DNA of 64,000 nucleotides, from positions 1-64,000 of the forward strand of contig CAMKLO010000005.1 in the NCBI GenBank assembly GCA_946413655.1, written 5' to 3'. Numbering within the stretch: the first letter of the stretch is position 1; each line of letters opens with the position of its first letter. Under the pieces are notes generated by a model. It worked only from the letters and a program-made list of their open reading frames with translations, was not told the origin of the DNA and did not search any database. Positions 1-11,200 of this stretch are shown in pieces. The stretch comes from an uncultured Fibrobacter sp. Lineage in GTDB: Bacteria > Fibrobacterota > Fibrobacteria > Fibrobacterales > Fibrobacteraceae. A program made the translations under genes and the position numbers.

Positions 1-2741
1 CGCTCCATGCATTGACCGATTTGAAGGACCGCAAGAATGTGAACATCAACTTGCTTACGGAACTGGAATACGAACGTGTAATGAACTTGGTTATGGTTGA
101 GAAAATGTCTTTTGCCGATGCGAAGGAGCAGGCCGAGAAAGAAGTGCTCGCCGCATTTAACGTGAAATCGAAAGACGGTGAATTTGCGCAGTTTGAAGAC
201 CTGAGCATCTTGGAAAAAGGCGATGACAATGCGGCACTCTTGGCGGTAAGCGTGATGGTGCAATCGGATTTGAAAGTCGCAAAGCTTGTTGAACGCGTGA
301 ACGATGTTGCCGCGGACATTGCGAAAGACGGTTCGTGGGACGACGATAAGACTAAAACGGAAATTGCGGAATGGGCTGCAACTGCCGACAAGAATGGAGA
401 ACTTGCAAATGTTGGCAAGAACATCGAGAAATGGGGCGGTTCAGATGATGTCTCTGCGTTTGAAACCGTTGTAGAAAAGTTTGCTGAGAATGTCGCCTCG
501 GACGGAGCCTGCACTGAGTCTGCCGAATGTGTTCCGGGAACGTCTAGTAGTTCGGTCACTTCGGCAGGCTCAGTGACCTTGAACTCGTCCTCCTCCAAAA
601 ACGTTCTGAGCAGCGGTAGCCGCGAAGAATCCAGTGACAGTAAGAAAGTATCTTCGTCGTCTTGGACAGGTAAATTAACTTATGGTACAGGGGAATATTT
701 GAATCCAAATATCAAATATGATTCCATCGTTGATTCCCGCGACGGGCATGTTTACAGGACTGTTAAAATAGGTAATCAAGTTTGGATGGCTGAAAATTTG
801 AATTTTGAAACGAAAAATAGCCATTGTCTATGGGATACGACAACGACTTGTGCAGAATTTGGACGCTATTATGATTGGATGACGGCGATGGATGTTGCCG
901 GAGTGTATAGCCCGAACGGCAAGGATTGTGGCGATAACAAGAGGTGTTTGCCGACTTATCCCGTGCGAGGCATTTGTCCTGAAGGTTTTCATTTGCCCGA
1001 CTCGACGGAATGGAATATTTTGATTGCTGAGGCAGGCGGAAAATCTGTAGCAAGTACGAAACTTAAGTCTAAAGAAGGTTGGTACAAAAGTAGTGATGAT
1101 AAAGATTATGTCGCTGGCTCGGACGATTATGGATTTTCAGCGGCCCCTGGTGGTGGCAGAAACGATGCCAATTTCGACCGTGAAGGTCATGAAGCGTTCT
1201 TCTGGAGTGCTTCAGAGAATGGCTTTACTACTGCAAAACTTATGAATTTGGATAATCTTGATTATTTGTCATCATTTCTTACGGGTTACGCCAAAGAGTA
1301 TTTCTTTAATATTCGTTGTGTGAATGACGAATCTTATGTTCCAACGCCTCGTCCTAGCATTAAATACGATTCAATCGTTGATTCTCGTGACGGGCAGGTC
1401 TATAAGACCGTGAAAATCGGAAATCTAAATTGGATGGCGCAGAATTTGAATTACGAGGCTAAAGATAGTCATTGTTATGACGATTCTTTGAAATATTGCG
1501 ATGTGTATGGTCGCCTTTATTCGTGGGCTTCGGCTATTGATTCGGCGAAGCTTGCAATTGATAAAGCGAATCCTCAAGATTGCGGTTATGGTAAAACCTG
1601 CAAACTCCCGGAGGTTGTTCAGGGCGTTTGTCCGGACGGATGGCATTTGCCAACTTCAGATGAATGGAGTGTCTTGTTTACTGAAGTTGGGGGTCAGGGG
1701 AGCGCGGCAAAATATCTCAAGTCAATGATGAAGTGGAATGGAACGGATAGCGTTGGTTTTTCTGTGTTGCCTGCAGGTTCCTCTACCCAAAATGGATATA
1801 GATTTTCTTCTGAAGGCCGCGATGCTTATTTTTGGACGGCGACAGAAATTTATGATGGTGATGACGCTTATTTTGTACATATGGAAACATCTAACTCCTA
1901 TGTATTCTTGTATTCAGTAGAAAAAACTAATGGCTATAGCGTTCGTTGTGTCGAAGATGGAGGCGTTATTGCCTCAACTGTTCCTGACGAAGGTTTTGAT
2001 TGGGAACTTTCTAGAGATTCTTATTTGAATCCTAATATCAATTACGATTCCATTGTCGATAGCCGTGACGGACAAGTTTACAAGACCGTGAAAATCGGGG
2101 ATCAGATTTGGATGGCTCAGAATTTGAATTATTCTGATAGCGTTAAAACTCCGAGCCTCAAGGGGAGTAGTTGGTGCAGAAAGATTATTTATCGTAATGG
2201 GGCTGCTATATTCCTTGATGACTCTAAGTCTTGTGCCGTTGCAGGGCGTTTATATACATGGGCGGCTGCTATTGATTCGGTTTCGCTTGTGAATGATCCG
2301 AAAAATCCGTTGGATTGTGGCATGGGTAAAAGTTGTCGCTTTGAACTCCCGGAACCGATTCGTGGAATTTGTCCTGAAGGTTTTCATTTGCCGACGGACG
2401 ATGAATGGAATGTCTTGTTTGCCAAGGTGGGAGGGAATGAAAGAACTGGTAAGGAGACTGCTGGCAAGGCTCTCAAATCGCAATCGGGATGGAAAAATTC
2501 CGGTTATGTTGGAGTTGGCGGCAATGGCACAGATGCTTACGGTTTTTCGGCAATGCCGGTAGGTGGATGGGAGGGATTGTCGTTTAGCGATGATGATGGG
2601 GTATATGCCTTCTTCTGGAGTGCTTCTGAAGGTGGTACTGATACGGCGTATCGTAATCGATTGGGGAACGACTATGATGCTTCGGCGTTGTATGCTTATA
2701 GTAAGGCAAACGGCTATTCTGTCCGCTGCCTCAAGGACTAG
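1..2741 (+). CDS. FISUMP-domain lipoprotein with three tandem FISUMP domains, 5'-truncated by window edge
   Basis: Frame is open upstream of the listed TTG start (LHALTDLKDRKNVN...). Aligns with the internal part of the paralogs at 2788 and 14126. Three copies of YDSIVDSRDGxVYKTVKIGxQxWMAxNLNY ... GFSVLP/AxPGG ... YSVRC (Fibrobacter major paralogous domain). Confidence 0.9.
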   Translation, partial: LHALTDLKDRKNVNINLLTELEYERVMNLVMVEKMSFADAKEQAEKEVLAAFNVKSKDGEFAQFEDLSILEKGDDNAALLAVSVMVQSDLKVAKLVERVNDVAADIAKDGSWDDDKTKTEIAEWAATADKNGELANVGKNIEKWGGSDDVSAFETVVEKFAENVASDGACTESAECVPGTSSSSVTSAGSVTLNSSSSKNVLSSGSREESSDSKKVSSSSWTGKLTYGTGEYLNPNIKYDSIVDSRDGHVYRTVKIGNQVWMAENLNFETKNSHCLWDTTTTCAEFGRYYDWMTAMDVAGVYSPNGKDCGDNKRCLPTYPVRGICPEGFHLPDSTEWNILIAEAGGKSVASTKLKSKEGWYKSSDDKDYVAGSDDYGFSAAPGGGRNDANFDREGHEAFFWSASENGFTTAKLMNLDNLDYLSSFLTGYAKEYFFNIRCVNDESYVPTPRPSIKYDSIVDSRDGQVYKTVKIGNLNWMAQNLNYEAKDSHCYDDSLKYCDVYGRLYSWASAIDSAKLAIDKANPQDCGYGKTCKLPEVVQGVCPDGWHLPTSDEWSVLFTEVGGQGSAAKYLKSMMKWNGTDSVGFSVLPAGSSTQNGYRFSSEGRDAYFWTATEIYDGDDAYFVHMETSNSYVFLYSVEKTNGYSVRCVEDGGVIASTVPDEGFDWELSRDSYLNPNINYDSIVDSRDGQVYKTVKIGDQIWMAQNLNYSDSVKTPSLKGSSWCRKIIYRNGAAIFLDDSKSCAVAGRLYTWAAAIDSVSLVNDPKNPLDCGMGKSCRFELPEPIRGICPEGFHLPTDDEWNVLFAKVGGNERTGKETAGKALKSQSGWKNSGYVGVGGNGTDAYGFSAMPVGGWEGLSFSDDDGVYAFFWSASEGGTDTAYRNRLGNDYDASALYAYSKANGYSVRCLKD

Positions 2742-2787
2742 TTAATAGTAGGTCGAAGTCCGTTAGTTGTTGGTCTATAGTCATTAG

Positions 2788-5127
2788 ATGGAAATGCGTA
2801 TGAAATTGAATAAACTATTTAACGTCATGGCGGGCTCGATCCGCCATCTGAGTGCATTCGTTGCGTTTGCTGTTGTGCCGATGTTTTTTGTGGCGTGTTC
2901 CGACGGCGACAAGAGTGCTGGCGGCACCACGGAAGATGCGGGCATCATCGCGGACTTGAACGTGGCTGGCGTAACGCAGAAAGGTCCGTTTGCAAAGGGT
3001 TCCGCTGTGACGGTGCAGGGTATTGATTGCAAGACGATGGCATTGACGGGCGAAGTGTTCGAAGGTAAAGTTGAAAACGATAAAGGTGAATTTGCTGTTA
3101 ATAATGTTAATTTGTCCTCGACGTGTGCCGTGTTTGAAGTTTCGGGCTATTACTTCAACGAAGTTACAGGCGAAAAGACTAAAGGCGAATTGATACTTCG
3201 TGTGGCAACCAATCTCAAGAATCGAAAAAAAGTGAACGTCAACATTCTTACGAACTTGGAATACGAACGTGTGAAGAAACTGGTGGATAATAAGGTGGTT
3301 GATTTTGATGATGCAAAAAATCAGGCAGAGAAAGAAATCCTTTCGGCATTTAATGTTGATGATGTTGCAAGTGGTGTCTCGGAATTCGAAAACTTGAACA
3401 TTTTTGAAAAAGGCGATGGCAATGCGGCGCTCTTGGCTGTGAGCGTAATGATGCAAGGCGATGAAAATGTAGATACGCTTGCAAAACGTTTGGAAAACTT
3501 TGCTGACGATTTTGCAGAAGACGGCAAATGGGACGATGAAAAAATGAAAAATGAAATTGCGCAATGGGCTGCAACCGCTAAGGCCAATGGCAAACTCGAT
3601 GCTATCCGCAAGAACATCGAAAGTATGAACGACGGCGAAAAAGTTGCCGAATTCGAAACATTCGTGAAAGAATTTACGGAGAGCGGCGGTGTCGAAGGGT
3701 CTAGCAGCAGCTCCGTGAAAGCGAATGCGTCCAGTGATTCTAAATCCAGTAGTAGCAGCGGCTTTAACTGGAGTATTCCCAAAGAAACTTATTTGAATCA
3801 AAGTGTAGAGTATGATTCTATTGTTGATGCTCGCGATGGAAATGTTTACAAAACTGTGAAAATTGGAAACCAGACATGGATGGCGGAGAATTTGAACTAT
3901 GCGGATAGTACACAAACGCCGAGTCTTTTGAATAACAATTGGTGCTATGAAGATGATCCCCAGAAGTGCAAAGTTGTGGGGCGTTTGTATTCGTGGACTG
4001 CCGCGATTGATTCTGTAAAACTTGCTTCGAACGATACTGATGCTGACGCACCGCAAAAATGTGGCATATTTAAACAGTGTACGCTTCCATATCAATTGCA
4101 GGGGATTTGTCCTGATGGGTTCCATTTGCCGGATACAACGGAGTGGAGTATTTTGCTTACTTCGATTGGTGCGAAAAATCATTATGGTGATTTGCTTAGA
4201 TCGCAGATTGGATGGAATTATGGAGAGTATGCTGATGAATATGGCTTTTCTGTGATTTATGCTGGTGATAGATACAGAGATGGAACTTATTCTTATAGCG
4301 GAATGAGGTCTGATTTTTGGACTGCTGAACAATATCAAGGGAATGATGGTGCCCTGGCCCATACGTATAACATGGTGGATATTACAAGTTCGTTCAAGGA
4401 TTGCGGTAAGTATATTCGTTGCGTCAAGAATGAAATTGTTCCTCAAACTCAATCGTCTTTGCCCGCTTGCAAGACTGCAACAGAAGATAGTTGTGAATAC
4501 GGTTCATTGACGGATGCTCGTGACGGAAAAACTTACAGGACTGTGAAAATTGGAGACCAAACTTGGATGGCGGAAAATTTGAATTATGCGGATAGTGCTC
4601 AAACGCCGAGCCTTTTAAATCGAAACTGGTGCTATGGCGATAATCCAGAAAATTGCAAGACTTATGGACGACTTTACTCATGGACTGCAGCAATAGATTC
4701 TGTGAAACTTTCACAAGATCCAGATGATCCGCTTGATTGTGGATATGCGAAACGATGCTTCCTTTGGGGGCGTGTACAGGGAATTTGTCCTGAAGGTTAC
4801 CATTTGCCTGATACGACCGAGTGGAGTACTTTGGTGACGACTGTTGGAGGCTGGAATAATGCGGGTAAGGTTCTAAAGTCGCGAGTAGGCTGGCCTTATT
4901 TTAAAGGTTCTGATGATTACGGTTTCTCGGCGCTTGCTGGAGGTATAAGACATCATAATAAGGATTTTGAATCGATTGATGGTAGCACTTATTTTTGGGC
5001 TGCTACTGAAAAAACATCGGAAAATACGACTCAAGTTTATAGCATTCACATAGGAAATAATAGGATAAATTCATTTGTCGATGGCTATAAGGATAACGGA
5101 TACTCCATTCGTTGTATCAAGGATTAA
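2788..5127 (+). CDS. FISUMP-domain lipoprotein, two FISUMP domains
   Basis: N-terminal signal with lipobox (..FFVACSDGD), N-terminal module VAGVTQKGPFAKGSAVTVQG, poly-Ser linker, two FISUMP domains. Confidence 0.92.
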   Translation: MEMRMKLNKLFNVMAGSIRHLSAFVAFAVVPMFFVACSDGDKSAGGTTEDAGIIADLNVAGVTQKGPFAKGSAVTVQGIDCKTMALTGEVFEGKVENDKGEFAVNNVNLSSTCAVFEVSGYYFNEVTGEKTKGELILRVATNLKNRKKVNVNILTNLEYERVKKLVDNKVVDFDDAKNQAEKEILSAFNVDDVASGVSEFENLNIFEKGDGNAALLAVSVMMQGDENVDTLAKRLENFADDFAEDGKWDDEKMKNEIAQWAATAKANGKLDAIRKNIESMNDGEKVAEFETFVKEFTESGGVEGSSSSSVKANASSDSKSSSSSGFNWSIPKETYLNQSVEYDSIVDARDGNVYKTVKIGNQTWMAENLNYADSTQTPSLLNNNWCYEDDPQKCKVVGRLYSWTAAIDSVKLASNDTDADAPQKCGIFKQCTLPYQLQGICPDGFHLPDTTEWSILLTSIGAKNHYGDLLRSQIGWNYGEYADEYGFSVIYAGDRYRDGTYSYSGMRSDFWTAEQYQGNDGALAHTYNMVDITSSFKDCGKYIRCVKNEIVPQTQSSLPACKTATEDSCEYGSLTDARDGKTYRTVKIGDQTWMAENLNYADSAQTPSLLNRNWCYGDNPENCKTYGRLYSWTAAIDSVKLSQDPDDPLDCGYAKRCFLWGRVQGICPEGYHLPDTTEWSTLVTTVGGWNNAGKVLKSRVGWPYFKGSDDYGFSALAGGIRHHNKDFESIDGSTYFWAATEKTSENTTQVYSIHIGNNRINSFVDGYKDNGYSIRCIKD

Positions 5128-5217
5128 AGATGGATGAGGTATGATATGAAAGTCAAATATTTTAATCGTTGCGTAGAGAACTAAAAGATTGTGTCTTACG
5201 CAAAAAGGAGCTTGTAA

Positions 5218-8200
5218 ATGAAAAGAATAGTTTTGCTTATTTGTATGGCTTGTGCAATTGTCGGTGCGAAAGTGACCCCGACTGCGCCCACCGTAAAGGA
5301 TGGTTGCTATTCCATTTCGACTGCGGATGAACTGTATGGTTTCGCCGCCATTGTTAACGGAACACTCGAAGCAGGACGCGCTGCAGAAAGTTCTGCCTGC
5401 GGTATGCTTACCCAAGACATTTTGGCAAACGATACAACGACAATCGAATGCTATTATAAAAAAGAAACCAATAGCAAAGATTCCGTTTACACTTGCTATA
5501 AGATTGATTACGAGAACGATTCCAAAAGAATTGATATCGACCCCGCGACAATCGTACCCCACACCCAGTGGACTCCGCTCAAGAATTTCTCCGGACGATT
5601 TGACGGCCAGGGCCATACGATTTGGAAACTTGAAAATATTAAAGATTCCACCCAAAACAACCTGGGCTTTATCGCCTTGGTCTCTGGCGGGACAGAAGCT
5701 AGCCCTGTTGTCATCAAGGATTTAACCATCAGGCATACCAAGTTCTATGGACACGATACCGTGGGTGGTATTGTCGCCAAGAATAGCGGCAACCTCCTGT
5801 TAGATAACGTGATGTATCTGTCTCAGGTAAAGGGTCGTAGACAAGTTGCATCCCTTGTTGGCCGAAACGAAAATCAACTTACCATCAAAAAAGGGGTTGC
5901 CACAAACGTCACTGGTCAAAAGTTTATTGGTAGCGCGGTCGGTTCCAATTCCGGGACAATCGACATCGACAGTTTATCTTTCATTCATAAGTTTAATGTT
6001 GAAGGAAGTGCCTATCCAATAGTTTATAGAACCGATTTAATAGGAGTCAGTCACGTAGGCCTGATTCTCGGCGTCAATGAAAAATCAGCAAAAGTAAACA
6101 TAAAGAATGTCACAACAGGTATTGACGACTCCTACATTGTAGAGGACGCTTTCGTAGATGCCGATTCTGTATTGGGAGGTTTTGTTGGTTTAAACGATAA
6201 AAACGCTACAATTACCATTTCAGCGTCATCTATGCTGAAAATTTCTACTCTTGGCGGAGAGAATCGGCCTTATATTGGCGGTTTTGTGGGTATAAATCGA
6301 GGAACGGTGGATATAACGAACTCCTACGCCAAGGGGCCCGTAGCTGGAATTTCTTCAGGTTGCTTTGTCGGACTTAACCAGGATTCGCTTTCTGTAACCA
6401 ACTCCTACAGCGATTGCCTTAGTGATCTTAAAACAAAGGACCCGGTTGTTGGCGAATGCCGCGTTGGCCATGTTTCGCTCAAGAACACATTCTATAAAGA
6501 TAATTCCAATACGTATTCTTGCGCCAAGAAATACGGAGCAAAACCCATATCCTCTCAAGAAGTTTCCAATGGCGTGTTGACGATTATGTTGCACAATTAC
6601 AAGGGTGGCGAAGTTTGGGGGCAAGACAATGCCGCTAGAGACAACTGGCCCAAGCAAAATGTGGCTTTTGGACCTTTTTCGTTTAAGTTGAATCTTTGCA
6701 CAACGGCGTACTATCACGATTTCGAGATAAACGGGCCAAGTTGCCGTCCGGACACTTCCATAACAACCTACACTTACGGGAAAGGTATTGCCCAGCTGCC
6801 GGTTCATACAAAGTACGGCTACAAGTTCTTGGGTTGGAGCTATGAAAACAAACAAGATTCCATTTTGGTATCGATTAGCAAAGATTCTTATGGCGATATT
6901 GAACTTTTTAACAGGTGGGATGGTGATGCAAAGGTGCCGCCAAAAGATAAAGATGGTTGCTATCTGATTTCAACCATCAGTGATCTTTACGGGATTGGAA
7001 TTGCACCAGATAAAAAATGCGTAAAGCTCGTGAATGACATAGTTGTCAATCAGAATATGGAAAACATGATTCTTGATGGTTTGTATACAGGCGATCCTAA
7101 TCCCCAAAGATCGTGGGATGGAATCAAAGGCTTTAATGGAGTCTTTGATGGACAAGGGCATAAGATATCCGGGTTGTACAATAAAGTCTTTTTCTCGGAA
7201 GTCAATAAAGGCGATACGCTCACTATCAAGAATTTAGGTATCGTAAATTCAGCCTTTAAGAATGCACCTGTTTTTGTCGAGCAAAACAACGGTGTTCTTA
7301 ATATAACCCATAGCTATAGTACAGCAATCAGCAATGGCTTTGTCGGAACAAATAGTGGCGAAGTTTATATATCGGACTCCTACAATACTGGGTTAATTCG
7401 TGTTGGTGCCAGCATGATTGGTACCAACAACAAAAAAGCCGTCCTTGACAATGTCTATAATTCCGGCGCGGTACAACGTGGTGCAGGTATCATCAGCACC
7501 AATTTGGGAACCGCAATTATTAGCAATTCCTATAACGTCGGCTCAATCAGTGATGAAACGTTACGGGAGAAATCTACAGCCGGTTTAGTGGGATACAGCA
7601 AAGGCAAAACGACTATTATCAACTGCTTTAATGCAGCACCGGTTTATGGATATGCCGTTGTCGGCGGCCTTGTCGGGGCTCATTGGACAGACACATTGAC
7701 TATCATAAACTCTTACAATGCAGGCCCGGTAAAGGATGCATATTCCGAACACAACTATGGTATTGTCGGAATGGCAGAAGTTTATAATAGCTGGAACAGC
7801 AAGACCCACGAATACGACAAACTTGTTCACGATGACAAATACGCCGTTTATATGTACAATGTATTTTCGCTCATGGGACTTGAGGATCATACGCAGCTGA
7901 GCATACAGGCATCGCCTGCCGTGTTCAAGAACGGCTACGTCGCAAAACTTCTTCACGATTACGTGCAAAAAGACGCTGATGGCAATGTTGTCAAAGGTGG
8001 CATTAATGGTGAAATTTGGGGTCAAGAAGTCGGCAAAGATTCTTTGCCGGTATTCAAAGGAAAATTGGTTGGCGTTGCAGAAAAGGCAAACGAAGGTGAT
8101 ATCATTATGCCTTCTAGTTCGTCAATGGCCATTTCAAGTTCTTCGTCGAGCGTAGAATCTAGCAGTAGCATTAGTGTTGAATATTCTTTTGTTTTGCCCA

Positions 8201-11200
8201 AAGTGGTTGACGGATGCTATCAGGTATCAACAGCTCAAGAATTGCATGGCTTTGCAACCATTGTAAACGGAACACATGGGGCAAAAAAGAATTCCGCAGC
8301 TTGCGGCATCTTGACATCAGACATCGCTCTTGACGCCAGCAAATACGGCCTCTGGGAACCTATCGAAAATTTTGCAGGTTCCCTAGACGGTCAGGGCCAT
8401 ACGATTTCCAACTTGGAAATCGATGCCTATCGCTACGGAGCCAACGCTTCGTTTATCGCCTCCATTAACGGCGGGACAAAGAAAAATCCTGTTGCTATAA
8501 AGAACATTGCGTGGGATAACTCGACGATTTCAGCCAAAACCGGAGCCGCGCTAATCAATACGGTGAAAACAGGCTCCTATGTCGAAATAGATCATGTCCA
8601 TAATGGAATGGACTTTACAATAGATAGCGGGCGTGTCGCTGCGTTTATAGCAACTACAGAAGAAAATTCTGACTTGAATATTTCGTATTCCTACAATACC
8701 GGGAATATCAAAAACAATTCCTCCTCTTATTTTGGCTGCATTGTTAACGTTGCAAATGGCAAAGTAACATTAAAGAATGTGTATAATACAGGTACCGGAG
8801 AAAGCCTCATTGGAACTGCTCGTGATAGTGTTACAATCATCAATTCTTATAACAACCCGAAAAACTTCAGCTATTCATTGCTACTTGGCTTTTGCGAAGA
8901 AAATAAGAACGACGTTATCATAGAAAATTCATATATCATGCAAGCGTCAACAGATTTCTGCCGCCGCCGTTCCTCAAACGTGCATAAAGACGAATTTGCT
9001 GACGGTTATGTAGCCATGAGATTGCATTACCATTTCAATGGTTACGGTTATGACGGAATGGAATGGGGGCAGAACATCGGTGTAGATGCAAACCCTAACT
9101 TTAGCGGAGTTATCACGGGAGATGTAAGACCCTATTCAAAGGTTGTTTCGCTAAATGTTGTTTCTTATAGTGGCGATAAAACGAATTATCCGCGATACTA
9201 TGTATCCCAAACGGTATTAACATTGCCAGATCCAACACCTCGAACGGGCTACGCTTTTGCCGGTTGGTTCGATGATACTACGAGTTCTGTGCCTATCGAC
9301 AATCGTATAGGCATCTCTTTTGCTGAAGAAGACCTGACTTACTATACAAGGTGGTGGCCATTACCAACACGTGATGGCAAGTGCTATAAAATCAATTCGG
9401 CAGAAGAAATGCTTGGATTTAGCGCCATTGTGAACGGAGGCCTCGGCATAAAGAAAGATTCTACGGCATGCGCAATATTAACCGCAGACATCGTTCTTGA
9501 TTCGAGCAAGTTCTTGCAGTGGACTCCACTTGAAGAATTTGCGGGTTCATTAGACGGTCAGGGACATTCAATTTCGTTCACGTGGACAAAGCTCCAAAAG
9601 AGCGATGGCAATAAGTCGTTTATCAGTTCTATTAGCGGAGGCTCAAAAGACAAGCCTATAATCATAAAAAATATAGATTGGAAGAACGCATCCGCTGATG
9701 GTTTATTTGGAGCAGATTTGATAGATTACATAAGGGATAGTTCTTACGTCATAATAGACTCCATCCATAACGGCATTAATTTTAGTGAAAACGCAAGATT
9801 CATAGGTTCCACTGGCGAAAATTCTCATTTAACCATATCCAACTCCTATAACACCGGAAGCTTCTCTGGGAAAAACGGTTATTTCATTGATTATGTTTGG
9901 GGACAGGTTTCTTTCCTAAATTTCTATGATGTTGGAAGTTCCAATGGTATTGTGGGGATAGCCAACGATAGTGTAAAAATTGAAAATTCCTATAGTTTAT
10001 CCAAAAATCAAAAAGTCGGATTTATTGATTCCACAAAATATTCGAAAAAGGTTTCGATTATCAATTCTTATTATCTGGACACCCTTAAATCTCGTTTTGG
10101 CGGTACACAGGCCACTGCAGAAGAATTCGCGAATGGAACAATCGCTGTAAAATTGCATTATGATTATGACTACGACGGCTCCATTTGGGGGCAAAAAGTC
10201 GGTACCGACTTAAGTCCGAATTTCAGCAAGAAAATTGCCGGAGCAAACGATTCTACGACGGGACTTTATTCTATAGAAATGGTCACTCATAGCGAAGACA
10301 CGACTCAGTACAAAAAAGTCTATGCTAAGGGAATAGGCTTGACGCTACAGAATCCGTCGCCAAAGAAGGGATATGCCTTTGGTGGCTGGTTCAAGAACCC
10401 CAGCTATTTGGGCCATGCCATCAAGAAAATCACCCCGAACGATTCCGGAGACGTAAAACTTTATGGTAAATGGTGGCCGCTCCCGAAACAGAAAGCAGGG
10501 TGTTACGAAATTGGTTCTGTTGATGATTTGTTCGGCTTTGCGGCAATCGTGAACGGAAATATCGGTGCGAAAAAAGATTCCACGGCTTGCGGAAAACTTG
10601 TTGCGGATATCGAATTTAAAGAGATCGGAGAACTCTGGACGGACAGCCTCTTGGTTTGGGTTCCGATGTGGAATTTTGCGGGATCCTTTGACGGAAACGG
10701 ATTTTCCATCAAGAACATTTTCATCAGTAATCCCAGCAACTATTATCCGGAAGATACTGAAGGAGCAGGCCTGTTCGGAACAATTTCTGGCGGTACGGCT
10801 GAAAAACCGGTTGTCATCAAGAATCTGACACTCTACGAAGGCTACATCGATGGTGGATGGAACACAGGATCCATCGCCGGTCTCATTAACGAATCCAATG
10901 TTATCTTGGATAGCATTACCGCAGACCTTTATGTTTCTGGCTACATTAAAGTCGGCGGAATCGTAGGTGTTATCTCATCATCGACGGTCTCTTTGACCAA
11001 TTCCCGCAAGATTTTTAGCAATGCAAAAATGATACCGGCATATTATCCTGGCGATGAGCCAAGCATCGAAAAAAGTTTGTATGGTACATACAATATCGGT
11101 GGCCTTATCAGCACCATCACGAACCATTCGCATGTGCGCATTGTCAATAACTATGTCAAGGGTAAACTGTTAGCTTGGAATTGCGGGATCGGTGCCGCTG

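Noticed and set aside
1-12. TTG at 12 as the true start of the first CDS
   Set aside because: The frame is open upstream and paralogs have about 130 more N-terminal residues including a lipobox; the gene is cut by the window edge.
2815-4452. 545-aa minus-strand ORF
   Set aside because: Lies antisense to a clear FISUMP lipoprotein; basic low-complexity composition and no recognisable motif. Shadow ORF.
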